A stretch of DNA of 35,772 nt from DATIYF01 sp035517775 (lineage in GTDB: Bacteria > Acidobacteriota > Terriglobia > Terriglobales > Acidobacteriaceae). The stretch is from the NCBI GenBank assembly GCA_035517775.1, contig DATIYF010000072.1:1-35772 (forward strand), given 5' to 3'. Made by a program: the position numbers and the translations under genes. A model generated the notes under the pieces. It made no database searches and was not told the origin of the DNA. It saw only the letters and a program-made list of their open reading frames with translations. Every line of letters begins with the position of its first letter. Position 1 is the stretch's first letter. This document shows positions 7,653 to 16,905 of this stretch, in pieces.

Positions 7653-8930
7653 TCAATTCTGTCCCTGGTCTTTAATTTCCGGACTCGGCTTCGCGCTGGC
7701 TTTGGTCTTTTTTATTGAATGAACGGCCGCCTTATGGCTGGCAGCCGAGTGGCTGGCCGGTTTACTCGTGCGTTTGGCCTTGGACTTTCGCGCCGGCTTC
7801 CAGCGAGAGGTGTGCACCGCGGCTTTGGGCCGGGCCGGCGACGACTTCGCGGCGGCTTTTGGCGGCGCAACTGTCAGTGGTTTGGCGGCCGGCTTTCCGG
7901 CGACGGCGTGGCCCTCTTTGGTGATCAGGGCCGCCGGCTTCACGCCCGCTTGCATTGCTGCCTTAGCGGCTGCAGGCGAAAGCCGGGGCTGGGGCATGGC
8001 GCCGGCAAGATCAGGATTCACAATAATCTGCCGGTCGTAACGCAGGTCCACCGACTCCAGCTTCTGAAACTGCTGCCGCCATTCCTGCACGTGAGCCACG
8101 TAAATCTTGTAGCGCTCGAGATAGCTGGACGAGCCAAGGTGGACCAAAACTTCGCCCTGAGGATCATTGGTGAGAACTTTGACGTCTTCGGGATCGGAGA
8201 GATCCACTTCGCTGAGGTCCTGAGAGTAGTGGGCGCCGCTGGAATCGAGCTGAGTGATCAGATCGCTGTAAATCTTCATCCGGGCCAGCCGCGTGGAGAG
8301 CGGCTCGCCGGGATTGGTGCCGAGAATTACGGGGAAAGAATATTTCTTGTGGCCGGAGGTGGGCAGCTCCATGAGTACGCCGCTGGCATCAATCAGCAGG
8401 ATGCGAGAGCCCACGCGCGCAAAGGCGACCGGGGTGCGCTCGCGGATGACGACTTCCAGGCGGTCGGGGACAAAGCGCATTACGCTGGCCGATTGCACCC
8501 AGGGAATCTGTTCCAGTTGCTTCTGACGGGCGGAGAGAGGAACGAAAAAGATGTTACGGCCGATGTCTCCGCCCATGACGTCGAGCACCTGGGAGCGGGT
8601 GACGTTCTCCAGGCCGGTGATGGCGATGTCGTCGCTGGATTGGACACGAAAGCGCCAGGAATGCTCGCCGTAGTGATAGAGCGCGGCGACGGCCATGCAA
8701 GTGAAGAGTGCGACGGTGAGGGCCAGGCCTCCCCAGAACAGGCGAGTGGCGGTCTTTTTGGGCAAAGAACCGCGACGCGCAGAGACGCGCTTCTGAGCGC
8801 GCAGGAACGGGGACTCCTCATCCGCATCCAAGTCGAGCAGGCGGGCGTCATCCAACTGCGGGCGCACCGGCTCGTCGGCTGCGGAGTACAACTCGTCCTG
8901 TGAGATGGTGGAACCAGCTCTTCGCGCCAT
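7653..8930 (-). CDS. ftsQ: Cell division protein FtsQ with basic C-terminal extension
   Basis: FtsQ is a bitopic inner-membrane divisome protein linking cytoplasmic and periplasmic components. The 425-residue product has an acidic cytoplasmic head, one membrane segment (about 65-87, FWGGLALTVALFTCMAVAAL) and a POTRA domain (about 95-165, ITGLENVTRSQVLDVMGGDI). The beta-domain that follows includes EVVIRERTPVAFARVG. It is much longer than typical FtsQ (about 250-300) because of a low-complexity tail over the last 80 residues, with 20 Lys/Arg plus many Ala, Ser and Pro and only a few acids, resembling a histone-H1 tail. Topology would place this tail in the periplasm. ATG 8930 is preceded in frame by TTG 8933, and no good ribosome site is seen. 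A TATAGT word lies about 45 nt upstream, within a 133-nt gap to murC, so an internal promoter is possible. Confidence 0.93.
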   Translation of the reverse strand: MARRAGSTISQDELYSAADEPVRPQLDDARLLDLDADEESPFLRAQKRVSARRGSLPKKTATRLFWGGLALTVALFTCMAVAALYHYGEHSWRFRVQSSDDIAITGLENVTRSQVLDVMGGDIGRNIFFVPLSARQKQLEQIPWVQSASVMRFVPDRLEVVIRERTPVAFARVGSRILLIDASGVLMELPTSGHKKYSFPVILGTNPGEPLSTRLARMKIYSDLITQLDSSGAHYSQDLSEVDLSDPEDVKVLTNDPQGEVLVHLGSSSYLERYKIYVAHVQEWRQQFQKLESVDLRYDRQIIVNPDLAGAMPQPRLSPAAAKAAMQAGVKPAALITKEGHAVAGKPAAKPLTVAPPKAAAKSSPARPKAAVHTSRWKPARKSKAKRTSKPASHSAASHKAAVHSIKKTKASAKPSPEIKDQGQN

Positions 8931-9063
8931 CAATACAGGTCAGTTGTCGTGGTGAATCGCGAGCCAGATTACTATAACTGCTTTTTCCTAATTGAGATAG
9001 AAGAAAATTGGTTCGTTTTCCACAGGGAGGGAGGCCCGGCTCACGCGCGCAACCGGCGCGAGC

Positions 9064-10476
9064 TCAGGTGCCGCGGTCCGCCGGCTCACGGGCCTCAAGC
9101 TTCTCGAGAATCGCGGGCCCGAGTTGCGAGACGCTGCCCGCTCCTAGGGTGAGAATCATGTCACCGGGTTGTGACGCGCCGAGAGCTGCCGCAGCTGCAT
9201 CGGCAAACGACCTGACGTATTGAGCGTGGCGGCGGCCTTTTTCCGCGACGTGCCGCGCCAGCACCTCGCCGGTGATGCCCTCGATTGGTTTTTCACTGGC
9301 GGCATAAATATCCAAGACGAAAAGCGAGTCGGCGTGGTCAAAAGCAGAGGCGAACTCTTCCATCAGGTCGCGGGTGCGGGTGTAGCGGTGGGGCTGAAAG
9401 ACCACGTGAATCCTGCGGAAGCCGCACTGGCGGGCCGCGGCAAGGGTGGCGCGAATTTCGGTGGGGTGATGCCCGTAGTCATCAATCACGCTGATGCCGC
9501 CCGCCCGGCCGCGCAATTGAAAGCGACGATCCACGCCGCGGAAATTTTCCAGAGCAGAGCGGATTTCATCGGGCTTGACGTCGAGGGCCACGCCGACGGC
9601 AATTGCCGCGGCGGCATTCAGCACGTTGTGCGCGCCGGGCACATGCAGCCTGAACTCGCCCAGTTCTTTGCCGCGATAAGCCGCGTGAAAATGGCTGATG
9701 GGCCGGCCTTCGCGCGAATCGAACTCAGCCTTGCCCTGGCGAATGTGAAAGTCGGAACCACGCCGGGTGCCATAGGTAAGCACGCGGCGCTGAATCTGCG
9801 GCAGCAGGCGGCGCAGCTGCGGATCGTCATTGCAGAGGACGACGCCACCGTAAAAGGGCACGCGATCCATGAAGTCGAGAAAAGCGCGCTTCACGTCGCG
9901 CATGCTGCGGTAGCAATCCATGTGCTCGCGATCAATGTTGGTCACGACTGAAAGAATAGGCGAGAGCTTAAGAAACGAGCGGTCACTTTCATCGGCCTCG
10001 GCGACCAGGTACTGGGATTTGCCCAGGCGCGCGTTGGAGCCCATGGCGTCCACGCGGCCGCCGACCACCACGGTGGGATCAAGGCCGCCCGCCGCCAGTA
10101 CCGCTGCCACCATGGAAGTGGTGGTGGTCTTGCCGTGCATGCCGGCGATGGCAATGCCATATTTCAGGCGCATCAACTCGGCCAGCATTTCGGCGCGTTG
10201 GATCACGGGAATGTGCAGCTTGCCGGCCTCGAGAACTTCACGGTTTTCAGGCGCAATGGCCGAACTGGTGACCACGACTTCCGCGCCGACGACATTTTCG
10301 GCCTGATGGCCTTCAAAGATAGTTGCGCCCAGGCGGGCGAGGCGTTGGGTAACGGAAGAACTCTTCAGGTCAGAGCCGGAGACTTTGTAGCCGAGATTCA
10401 GCAGCACCTCGGCGATGCCGCTCATGCCGATGCCGCCGATGCCTACGAAATGAACGTGCTGAATTTTGGCAAACAT
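9064..10476 (-). CDS. murC: UDP-N-acetylmuramate--L-alanine ligase
   Basis: MurC adds L-alanine to UDP-MurNAc with ATP, the first amino-acid step of cytoplasmic peptidoglycan precursor synthesis. The 470-residue protein has the N-terminal UDP-binding Rossmann segment HFVGIGGIGMSGIAEVLL (about 9-26), the Mur-ligase P-loop AGMHGKTTTTSMVAA (about 111-125), and the central-domain blocks DRSFLKL and VTNIDREHMDCY. The C-terminal domain carries VIDDYGHHPTEIRATL, and QPHRYTRTRDL is a MurC hallmark. Length is normal. It follows murG after 92 nt, a gap that contains a dispersed repeat. Neither murB nor ddl, which often flank murC, is present next to it. Confidence 0.98.
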   Translation of the reverse strand: MFAKIQHVHFVGIGGIGMSGIAEVLLNLGYKVSGSDLKSSSVTQRLARLGATIFEGHQAENVVGAEVVVTSSAIAPENREVLEAGKLHIPVIQRAEMLAELMRLKYGIAIAGMHGKTTTTSMVAAVLAAGGLDPTVVVGGRVDAMGSNARLGKSQYLVAEADESDRSFLKLSPILSVVTNIDREHMDCYRSMRDVKRAFLDFMDRVPFYGGVVLCNDDPQLRRLLPQIQRRVLTYGTRRGSDFHIRQGKAEFDSREGRPISHFHAAYRGKELGEFRLHVPGAHNVLNAAAAIAVGVALDVKPDEIRSALENFRGVDRRFQLRGRAGGISVIDDYGHHPTEIRATLAAARQCGFRRIHVVFQPHRYTRTRDLMEEFASAFDHADSLFVLDIYAASEKPIEGITGEVLARHVAEKGRRHAQYVRSFADAAAAALGASQPGDMILTLGAGSVSQLGPAILEKLEAREPADRGT

Positions 10477-10489
10477 TTAGATCATGGAC

Positions 10490-10524
10490 TGGCCACCGAT
10501 GGGCACGGATTCACGCCGATGATT
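10490..10524. repeat. CACCGATGGGCACGGATTCACGCCGATG repeat in the murG-murC gap
   Basis: The gap holds GCCACCGATGGGCACGGATT followed by CACGCCGATGATT: three CACNGATG-like words at near 12-bp spacing. It resembles the short-period CACGGATG-type intergenic repeats found widely in acidobacterial and related genomes, and is similar in style to the ACCACGGAG family in this window. Confidence 0.45.
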
Positions 10525-10568
10525 CTTGGCGGTTGCCGTTCCGTTGGCCCGGCCGGTGCACGCCCGTA

Positions 10569-11645
10569 TTAGTCTTTGGCCGCTCCTGCCAGCTCCGCGG
10601 CCATCTGCGCGATATCGCGGGCAGCGTGGGGATGGGCCAAACTGCGCGCTGCCTGGCTCATTCGTGACAGACGCCCGCCATCGTTCAACAAGGCGCTCAC
10701 CGTTTCCACCAGCCAGACATCATCCAGCCGGGTTTCTTCGAGCACTACGCCGGCGCCGGCGCGCTCCAGAGCTTGCGCGTTCACCCGCTGATGATCGTCG
10801 GCAGCGCGCGGGAAAGGCACGAAAATCGCGGGCTTGCCGGCGGCCGTGATCTCGGCCACTGTGCTGGCTCCGGAGCGGCAGAGCAGTAAATCGGCGCGCG
10901 AAAAAAAGCCGGGCATATCGTTGATGAAGGGATACACCTCGGAGGAAACACCCGCCTTCCGATAAGCTGCCAGCGCGTCATTATAGTCGCGCTCTCCGGT
11001 TTGATGGATGATATGAATCTGCGGCGCCTGCTTCAAGAGCTCAGGCAGGCAGCGGACCATCGCCTGGTTGATGGCATGGGCGCCCTGGCTGCCGCCGAAG
11101 ACCAGCAAAGCAGGCTGAGGGTGAGGCGCGCGATGAGCAGCAATCTCAAAAAATGCCTGCCGCACCGGAACCCCCGTGACTCGGGCGTGCTTGAAGAATT
11201 TTGCCGTCTCCTGGAAATGCACCGCGGCCGCCGAAACCCAGCGCGCGATTATGCGATTGGCGAAGCCGGGGACCACGTTGGGCTCAAAAGCCAAGGTTGG
11301 AATTCCACGCCGGATGGCGGCCAGCATCGTGGGGCCGGAGGCGTAACCGCCCACGCCGATCACGACATCCGGCTGAAATTCGGCGAGCAGGCGCCGCGCG
11401 GCCCAAACCGCCCGGGGCAACGCCGCGAGGGTTTTTAGGCGTGTCGCCAGGCTCACGCGGTTCAGGGCGCCGACTTCGATCAGGCGCAGGGGAAAGTTGG
11501 CGGCCGGGACCAGACGGTTCTCCATGCCCCGCGCGGTCCCGATGAAGAGTATTTCCGCGGCGTATTGCTTCTGCAGTTCGTGGGCGATGGCGAGCGCCGG
11601 AATGACATGCCCGCCCGTGCCGCCCCCTGCCAGAATGGCACGCAT
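10569..11645 (-). CDS. murG: UDP-GlcNAc:undecaprenyl-PP-MurNAc-pentapeptide GlcNAc transferase
   Basis: MurG is the peripheral inner-membrane glycosyltransferase that converts lipid I to lipid II. The 358-residue protein starts MRAILAGGGTGGHVIPALAI, with the family glycine-rich loop GGGTGGH at residues 7-13. Further hallmarks are VIGVGGYASGPTMLAA, LAFEPNVVPGFANR, FGGSQGAHAINQA and the C-terminal UDP-GlcNAc site LLCRSGASTVAEITAAGKP. ATG 11645 is chosen because the glycine loop must lie at the extreme N-terminus; the eleven in-frame codons upstream are not family-like. There is no ribosome-binding site, but TATAGT ends 6 nt before the ATG, so a leaderless start is conceivable. It follows ftsW after 95 nt. 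Confidence 0.97.
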   Translation of the reverse strand: MRAILAGGGTGGHVIPALAIAHELQKQYAAEILFIGTARGMENRLVPAANFPLRLIEVGALNRVSLATRLKTLAALPRAVWAARRLLAEFQPDVVIGVGGYASGPTMLAAIRRGIPTLAFEPNVVPGFANRIIARWVSAAAVHFQETAKFFKHARVTGVPVRQAFFEIAAHRAPHPQPALLVFGGSQGAHAINQAMVRCLPELLKQAPQIHIIHQTGERDYNDALAAYRKAGVSSEVYPFINDMPGFFSRADLLLCRSGASTVAEITAAGKPAIFVPFPRAADDHQRVNAQALERAGAGVVLEETRLDDVWLVETVSALLNDGGRLSRMSQAARSLAHPHAARDIAQMAAELAGAAKD

Positions 11646-11717
11646 GCAGTGACTATAAACCAGAAGTTGCGCGGCCATCTCTGCGCGCGCTGCGTCCGCA
11701 ATGGAGCGTTCAGGTCA

Positions 11718-11737
11718 AACCACAGAGGACACGGAGA
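11718..11737. repeat. ACCACGGAG-type repeat, copy 2 (ftsW-murG gap)
   Basis: AACCACAGAGGACACGGAGA lies in the 95-nt gap between ftsW and murG. It is the same family as the copies at 513-532 and 12848-12875. Confidence 0.55.
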
Positions 11738-11740
11738 AAC

Positions 11741-12832
11741 TCACTCTGCCTGCTTGCTCACATTCAACAGCACGCCTACGCAGGCGAGGGTGATAAAGAG
11801 CGACGATCCGCCGTAAGAAATGAAAGGCAGAGGAATGCCTTTGGTCGGCATCAGGCCGAGCACGACGCTGATGTTGATGAAGGCCTGCACCACGATCATG
11901 CAGGTGATGCCGACGGCGAGCAGTCGCCCGAACATATCCTGCGTGCGCAGCGCGATGCGCATGCCACGCCAGAGAAAGACGGCAAACAAGGCCACGATCA
12001 CGAGCGATCCAAACAGGCCCAATTCCTCGGCGGTGACGGCAAAGATGAAGTCGGTGTGGGGCTCGGGCAGGTAAAACAGCTTCTGCTTTCCTTCCATCAG
12101 GCCAACGCCGGTAATGCCGCCGGTAGCCACTGCAATCAGCGATTGAATGATGTGAAAGCCGCGCCCCTGCGGGTCGGCGTAGGGATTGAGGAAGGCAAAG
12201 ATGCGCGCCCGCCGGTAAGCCACGTCGAAGATCAGGAAATACAACGGCAGGAGCGAGGCGACAAATGCGTATCCGAGATAACGCAGGTCAAGCCCGGCAA
12301 CCAGCAGGATGCAGGCGGTAATGGCGGCGCAGGCGATTGCCGTCCCCAGATCCGGTTGCAGAACGATCAATCCCAGAAAAACCAGAGTGGGAAGAATCGC
12401 GGGCAGCAGAGTATTGCGTACATCGCTCATGGCCCGGGTACGGTTCTCGAGAAAAAATGCCAGAAACAGGATCAGCGCGGGCTTGGCGATCTCCGAAGGC
12501 TGCAGCGAAAAACCCTCCCAACGAATCCAGCGGTGGGTATGGTGGGAGCGGTCAAGGAAGAAGACCGAGATCAGGAGCAAGGTGGTAACGCCCAGCACTG
12601 AGAAGACGACGGCCGGCTGCTTGTAGCGGCGGTAGTCGAACCTCATGGCCGCCACCATGGCGGCAATGCCGGCCGCGGCCCAGGCCATCTGCCGCACCAG
12701 GAAATACGAGCCGGAGCCGTAGCGCTCGCGGGCCATGACCGCCGAGGCGCTGAAGACCATCACCAGCCCGATAAACACCAGCAGCAGGGTTGTGGTGAAC
12801 AGCCAACCATCTACGCTGACGCGCTTGGCCAT
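11741..12832 (-). CDS. ftsW: Septal peptidoglycan polymerase FtsW (SEDS family)
   Basis: FtsW is a polytopic inner-membrane SEDS glycosyltransferase that polymerises lipid II at the septum together with its class B PBP partner FtsI, encoded in the same cluster. The 363-residue protein is hydrophobic throughout with about ten predicted membrane segments. It opens with LFTTTLLLVFIGLVMVFSAS and carries the SEDS blocks GFSLQPSEIAKPALILFLA (periplasmic loop/TM4) and ITGVGLMEGKQKLFYLPEPH. The C-terminal signature LMPTKGIPLPFISYGGSS is characteristic of FtsW/RodA. Position within the dcw cluster assigns FtsW rather than RodA. It ends in AE after a short cytoplasmic tail. Confidence 0.96.
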   Translation of the reverse strand: MAKRVSVDGWLFTTTLLLVFIGLVMVFSASAVMARERYGSGSYFLVRQMAWAAAGIAAMVAAMRFDYRRYKQPAVVFSVLGVTTLLLISVFFLDRSHHTHRWIRWEGFSLQPSEIAKPALILFLAFFLENRTRAMSDVRNTLLPAILPTLVFLGLIVLQPDLGTAIACAAITACILLVAGLDLRYLGYAFVASLLPLYFLIFDVAYRRARIFAFLNPYADPQGRGFHIIQSLIAVATGGITGVGLMEGKQKLFYLPEPHTDFIFAVTAEELGLFGSLVIVALFAVFLWRGMRIALRTQDMFGRLLAVGITCMIVVQAFINISVVLGLMPTKGIPLPFISYGGSSLFITLACVGVLLNVSKQAE

Positions 12833-12847
12833 GAGAGGTTCTTATTT

Positions 12848-12875
12848 CACCACGGAGAGACGTGTGCACAGAGAA
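12848..12875. repeat. ACCACGGAG-type repeat, copy 3 (murD-ftsW gap)
   Basis: CACCACGGAGAGACGTGTGC followed by ACAGAGAA, in the 104-nt gap between murD and ftsW. The same gap also has a small direct duplication, ATTGATTCTCGATTGTTGATTG. Confidence 0.5.
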
Positions 12876-12936
12876 CGAACTCGGGTTATTGATTCTCGAT
12901 TGTTGATTGTCTTGGTTCAGGGAGCGCGAAGAACGC

Positions 12937-14298
12937 TCAGGCCTTCGATTTCGCCAGCAGTTCCACAGTTTCCTTGAACAGCTTGCCGCGATGCTCGTAG
13001 TTGCGGAACTGATCAAAGCTGGCGCAGGCCGGAGCCAGCAGAATGACGTCTCCCGGCTGGGCGGCGGCCGCCGCGCGTTTTATGGCGTTTTCGAGAGTTT
13101 CCGCGTGGATGATCTCGGCCGCGCCTCGAATCTGAGATTCGATCTTGCCCGCGGCCGCGCCAATGGTGTACACACGCTTCACCCGCTGCTTGAGCAGAGC
13201 GTTGAGAACGCTGTAGTCGCTGCCCTTATCTTTGCCGCCCAAGATCAGGTGGATGTTGGCGGGGAAAGACTCCAGCGCCTTGATGGTGGCGTCCACATTG
13301 GTGGCCTTGGAGTCGTTGTAGTACTCAACTCCGGCCACGGTCGCAATATACTCCAGCCGGTGCTCGACCGCCTTAAAGCCGCGCACGGCCGCGCGAATTT
13401 TTTCCGGCTCGCAGCCGAGCAGGACGCCTACGCTGACGGCAGCCAGAACATTTTCCACATTGTGCGCGCCTTTGAGTGGGATCTCAGCGATGGGCATAAT
13501 GCTCAGCTTTTTCTGCAAGCCGCCGAAGAGAAGCTTGCCGGCTTGCACATACGCGCCGCGCTCCGGCTCGGTCTTCCGGCTGAACCAGAAAACCTGCGCC
13601 CGGGTGCGCCCGGCCATGCCAACGCAGCTTGGATCGTCGGCGTTGAGCACAGCGAAATCCTCTTTTTGCTGGTTCTCGAAGATGCGGGCCTTGGCATTCA
13701 CATACACTTCGAAGGTGCGGTGACGATCCAGGTGGTCGGGTGAGACGTTCAACACCACGGCAACTTTGGGATGAAAGGTCTGGATGGTCTCCAGCTGAAA
13801 GCTGGAAATCTCAAGCACGGCCGTGGTCTCCGGCGTAGCTTTCTCGACCAGGGAGATCGCCGGCGTGCCGATATTGCCGCCGACCGCCGTAGCCAGGCCG
13901 CCCGCCGCCAGAATCTCTCCCGTCAGAGTCGTGGTGGTGGTCTTTCCGTTAGAGCCGGTAATGGCCACGATGGCTCCGGGGTAGAACTGAGCGGCCAGCT
14001 CCACTTCGCCGATCACAGTTTCTCCCAGAGCGCGGGCCTGTACCAGCGGCGGCGCATCCACGGGCACGCCGGGGCTCACCACGATCAGGTCCTGGCCCTG
14101 AAAGGTCCGCTCGCCGTGGCCGCCGGTTTCGACGGTGATGCCGCGATCGAGCAGCAGCGGAATTTCCTTGCTCAGCTGTTCCGGAGGCTTGGAATCAGAA
14201 ACCGTCACCCGCGCGCCGCGCTCCTTCAGGAACAATGCAGAGGCAACTCCCGACTTTCCCAGGCCCACCACCAGCACGCGCTTGTTGGTCAGTTCCAT
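12937..14298 (-). CDS. murD: UDP-MurNAc-L-alanine--D-glutamate ligase
   Basis: MurD adds D-glutamate to UDP-MurNAc-L-Ala in the cytoplasm. The 453-residue protein from ATG 14298 begins MELTNKRVLVVGLGKSGVAS, the MurD-type N-terminal UDP-binding motif. The P-loop is VAITGSNGKTTTTTLTGEIL (about 111-130). The central domain shows LNVSPDHLDRH, and the C-terminal domain has YYNDSKATNVDATIKALESF with the Asp and Lys that contact substrate in this family, then LILGGKDKGSDY. An upstream in-frame ATG at 14328 adds ten residues not typical of MurD and is rejected. mraY precedes it by 61 nt. Confidence 0.97.
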   Translation of the reverse strand: MELTNKRVLVVGLGKSGVASALFLKERGARVTVSDSKPPEQLSKEIPLLLDRGITVETGGHGERTFQGQDLIVVSPGVPVDAPPLVQARALGETVIGEVELAAQFYPGAIVAITGSNGKTTTTTLTGEILAAGGLATAVGGNIGTPAISLVEKATPETTAVLEISSFQLETIQTFHPKVAVVLNVSPDHLDRHRTFEVYVNAKARIFENQQKEDFAVLNADDPSCVGMAGRTRAQVFWFSRKTEPERGAYVQAGKLLFGGLQKKLSIMPIAEIPLKGAHNVENVLAAVSVGVLLGCEPEKIRAAVRGFKAVEHRLEYIATVAGVEYYNDSKATNVDATIKALESFPANIHLILGGKDKGSDYSVLNALLKQRVKRVYTIGAAAGKIESQIRGAAEIIHAETLENAIKRAAAAAQPGDVILLAPACASFDQFRNYEHRGKLFKETVELLAKSKA

Positions 14299-14359
14299 CA
14301 GTCCAGTCGAACGAAACCAGGGTTGCAAAGCGAGACCTTGCGAGCAAAGTCTCTATAGA

Positions 14360-15493
14360 TCATCTTAATTTCAGCGTGGTGAGCGCGAACAGGGCGAACA
14401 CCAGGGACGCGATCCAGAAGCGCACAATGATCTTGGATTCTGACCAGCCCAGCAATTCAAAATGATGGTGCAGCGGCGCCATCTTGAAGATGCGCTTCTT
14501 GCGCAGCTTGTAGGATCCCACCTGCAAGATAACGGAGAGCGCTTCGATTACGAAAACGCCGCCGATGAAGGGCAAAAGCAGTTCCTGCTTGATGAGCACC
14601 GCCACCGTGCCGATGGCGCCGCCGAGGGCGAGCGAACCCACATCGCCCATAAACACTTCGGCCGGGTGCGCGTTATACCAGAGAAAGCCGATGGCCGCGC
14701 CCACCATGGCGCCGCAAAATATGGTCAGCTCGCCGACCTGGGGCATGCGCTGCAAGTCAAGATACGCGGCGAAAGTGGCGTGGCCGCTCACGTAGGTGAG
14801 CATGGCGAGCGCGCTGGCGGCGATTACGGTGCATCCGATGGCCAGCCCATCCAGACCGTCGGTGAGATTTACGGCGTTGCTCGAGCCCACAATCACGATC
14901 ACCACGAAGAAAATGAAAGGCAGAAAGGCCAGAGGCCACCAGTGAGGGTTGTGCGCGAGTTTTTCAATCACCAGGTCAGGCCGGAATTGCTTGAAGAAGG
15001 GCACCATCAACTTGGTGGAGTACATTCCGCGCGCCTGCATGGCGATCAGTGCGATAGCGATCAGGACGCTGGTGAGAACCTGCAGCCCTGACTTGGCGCG
15101 GGCGGTCAGGCCCAAATTGCGGCGGTGCGTCACTTTGGTGTAGTCGTCGGCGAAGCCGATGGCGGCAAAGGCGCAGGTGGCAAAAACCGCGATCCATACA
15201 AAACGGTTGCTCAAGTCAGCCCACAGCAGAGTCGGCACGACCACGGAAATGGCAATCAGCAGTCCGCCCATGGTGGGCGTGCCGGCCTTTTTCTGATGCG
15301 CTTTCGGCCCTTCTTCGCGGATGAACTGTCCGATCTGGAATTCGCGCAGGCGATTGATGACCAGAGGACCGATGACCATGCCGGTGAAAAGCGCCGTCAG
15401 GCTGGCAAAGGCGGTGCGAAAGGTCAGGTAGCGGAAAATACGGAAGGGCGGGAAGTAATGGAACAGCTTGAGATACAGCAGCCAATAAAGCAA
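14360..15493 (-). CDS. mraY: Phospho-MurNAc-pentapeptide transferase (lipid I synthase)
   Basis: MraY transfers phospho-MurNAc-pentapeptide from UDP to undecaprenyl phosphate, forming lipid I in the inner membrane. The 377-residue protein is polytopic with about ten membrane segments. It carries the family signatures KAGTPTMGGLL (substrate loop), FADDYTKVTHRRNLGL with the catalytic aspartate pair, NAVNLTDGLDGLAIG with the Mg-binding Asp, and MAPLHHHFELLGWSE, the HHH motif specific to MraY. The N-terminus is slightly extended relative to E. coli MraY (360). It starts 23 nt after the murF stop, consistent with the same transcript. Confidence 0.98.
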   Translation of the reverse strand: MLYWLLYLKLFHYFPPFRIFRYLTFRTAFASLTALFTGMVIGPLVINRLREFQIGQFIREEGPKAHQKKAGTPTMGGLLIAISVVVPTLLWADLSNRFVWIAVFATCAFAAIGFADDYTKVTHRRNLGLTARAKSGLQVLTSVLIAIALIAMQARGMYSTKLMVPFFKQFRPDLVIEKLAHNPHWWPLAFLPFIFFVVIVIVGSSNAVNLTDGLDGLAIGCTVIAASALAMLTYVSGHATFAAYLDLQRMPQVGELTIFCGAMVGAAIGFLWYNAHPAEVFMGDVGSLALGGAIGTVAVLIKQELLLPFIGGVFVIEALSVILQVGSYKLRKKRIFKMAPLHHHFELLGWSESKIIVRFWIASLVFALFALTTLKLR

Positions 15494-15516
15494 TCCGCCT
15501 CCGTCAGGCTCCCTGG

Positions 15517-16905
15517 TTAGGTCTTTTCCCGGCTTGCGGCGCGGCGCGCCTGCCAGACTTCCAGCGCTTTTTCGAGCTTCACGCCGCGCGAAGCTTTCAG
15601 CAGCACTACATCGCCCTCCTGGGTTTCACGAACCAGCCACTCGCCCGCTTCCTCGGGAGTATTCACGAACTCGGCGCGCATACCCGCGCGGCTGGCGGCT
15701 TCCACCATGGCGCAACAAAGGCCGCGCACCCCCAGCAGCCGGTCAATTTTTCTTCCGGCCATATACTCACCCGCGCGGCGGTGCAAAGCCTCGCCCTCGG
15801 GCCCGAGTTCGAGCATTTCGCCGGCCACCACAATCCGCCGGGAAGCGGCCATACCCGCCAAAGCCTCCACCATGGCGGCCAAAGCCTTTGGATTGGAATT
15901 GTAGCAATCGTTGATGAAGGTGATGTTGCCCAGCTTGACGACCTGCCCGCGCTTATCGGGGGGACGGAGCTTGGCCAGCGCGGTCGCCGCCTCCGAGGGG
16001 CTGAGGCCGCGCTCCATGCCGGTGGCCACGGCCGCTAGAGCATTGTAGATGTTATGCGCGCCCACCAGCGGCAGTGTCACATTTTCCCGGCAGCCGCCCA
16101 CCACCAGGTCGAATTGCGATCCCTCTGCGCCGCGAGGCTGGATGTTTTCCGCGCGCACATCGGCCGAAGGCCGAAGGCCGTAGAGCACGACTTTGCCCTT
16201 GAAATCGCGGCCGAACTGGCAGACGTACTCATCGTCCGCATTCAAAATGGCGATACCGTTCGAGGGCAGCGACTCAATCAATTCGTATTTCGCCCGCGCG
16301 ATTTCGGCAACCGAGTTGAAAAATTCCAGGTGCACAGGCGCTACGTTGGTGACCACCCCGATGTCAGGCTGCGCGATTCTGGCCAGGGCCGCGATCTCCG
16401 CGGCATGCGACATCCCCATCTCGATCACCGCGGCGTCGTGCTCCGGCTCAAGCTTCAGCAGCATGAGAGGCAGGCCGAAGTGGTTATTGAAGTTGCCTTC
16501 CGATTTCAGCACCCGGAAGCGCGAAGCCAACACCTGGGCAATGGCTTCTTTCGTCGTGGTCTTGCCGGCGGAGCCGGTCACGCCGACCAGAGGCTTGGCC
16601 CACAGCCTACGCACCGCCCTGGCAAGGGTCTGTAACCCGGTCAATGTGTCTTCGACGGCGATCAGGCGGGTCTTGACCGGATAGCGGGCAAGCTGGTCCT
16701 TGCGGACCACGGTGCCCACCGCCCCGGCGGTGAAGGCTGCGTCCACGAAATCATGCCCGTCGAAGCGCTCGCCCTTTACGGCAAAAAACAGCTCGCCCGG
16801 CTGGATGGTGCGCGAGTCAATGGAATAGCCCTGGGCCACGGCGCGGTGATCGAATTCACCGGTAGCCGAAAGAAACTCTGCCACGCGCCCCAGGGGTAAT
16901 TTCAT
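15517..16905 (-). CDS. murF: UDP-MurNAc-tripeptide--D-Ala-D-Ala ligase
   Basis: MurF adds the D-Ala-D-Ala dipeptide, completing UDP-MurNAc-pentapeptide. The 462-residue protein shows the N-terminal domain with IDSRTIQPGELFFAVKGERF (about 29-48), the P-loop GVTGSAGKTTTKEAIAQVL (about 108-126), FNNHFGLPLMLL, GMSHAAEIAALARIAQPDIG and NVAPVHLEFF. The C-terminal domain has INDCYNSNPKALAAMVEAL, typical of MurF. The start ATG overlaps the murE stop by 4 nt (ATGA), so the two are translationally coupled. The dipeptide substrate must come from a ddl gene elsewhere, since none is in this cluster. Confidence 0.97.
   Translation of the reverse strand: MKLPLGRVAEFLSATGEFDHRAVAQGYSIDSRTIQPGELFFAVKGERFDGHDFVDAAFTAGAVGTVVRKDQLARYPVKTRLIAVEDTLTGLQTLARAVRRLWAKPLVGVTGSAGKTTTKEAIAQVLASRFRVLKSEGNFNNHFGLPLMLLKLEPEHDAAVIEMGMSHAAEIAALARIAQPDIGVVTNVAPVHLEFFNSVAEIARAKYELIESLPSNGIAILNADDEYVCQFGRDFKGKVVLYGLRPSADVRAENIQPRGAEGSQFDLVVGGCRENVTLPLVGAHNIYNALAAVATGMERGLSPSEAATALAKLRPPDKRGQVVKLGNITFINDCYNSNPKALAAMVEALAGMAASRRIVVAGEMLELGPEGEALHRRAGEYMAGRKIDRLLGVRGLCCAMVEAASRAGMRAEFVNTPEEAGEWLVRETQEGDVVLLKASRGVKLEKALEVWQARRAASREKT

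Noticed and set aside
7719..8903. Plus-strand open frame (394 codons) opposite ftsQ
   Set aside because: Shadow of ftsQ; low-complexity translation.
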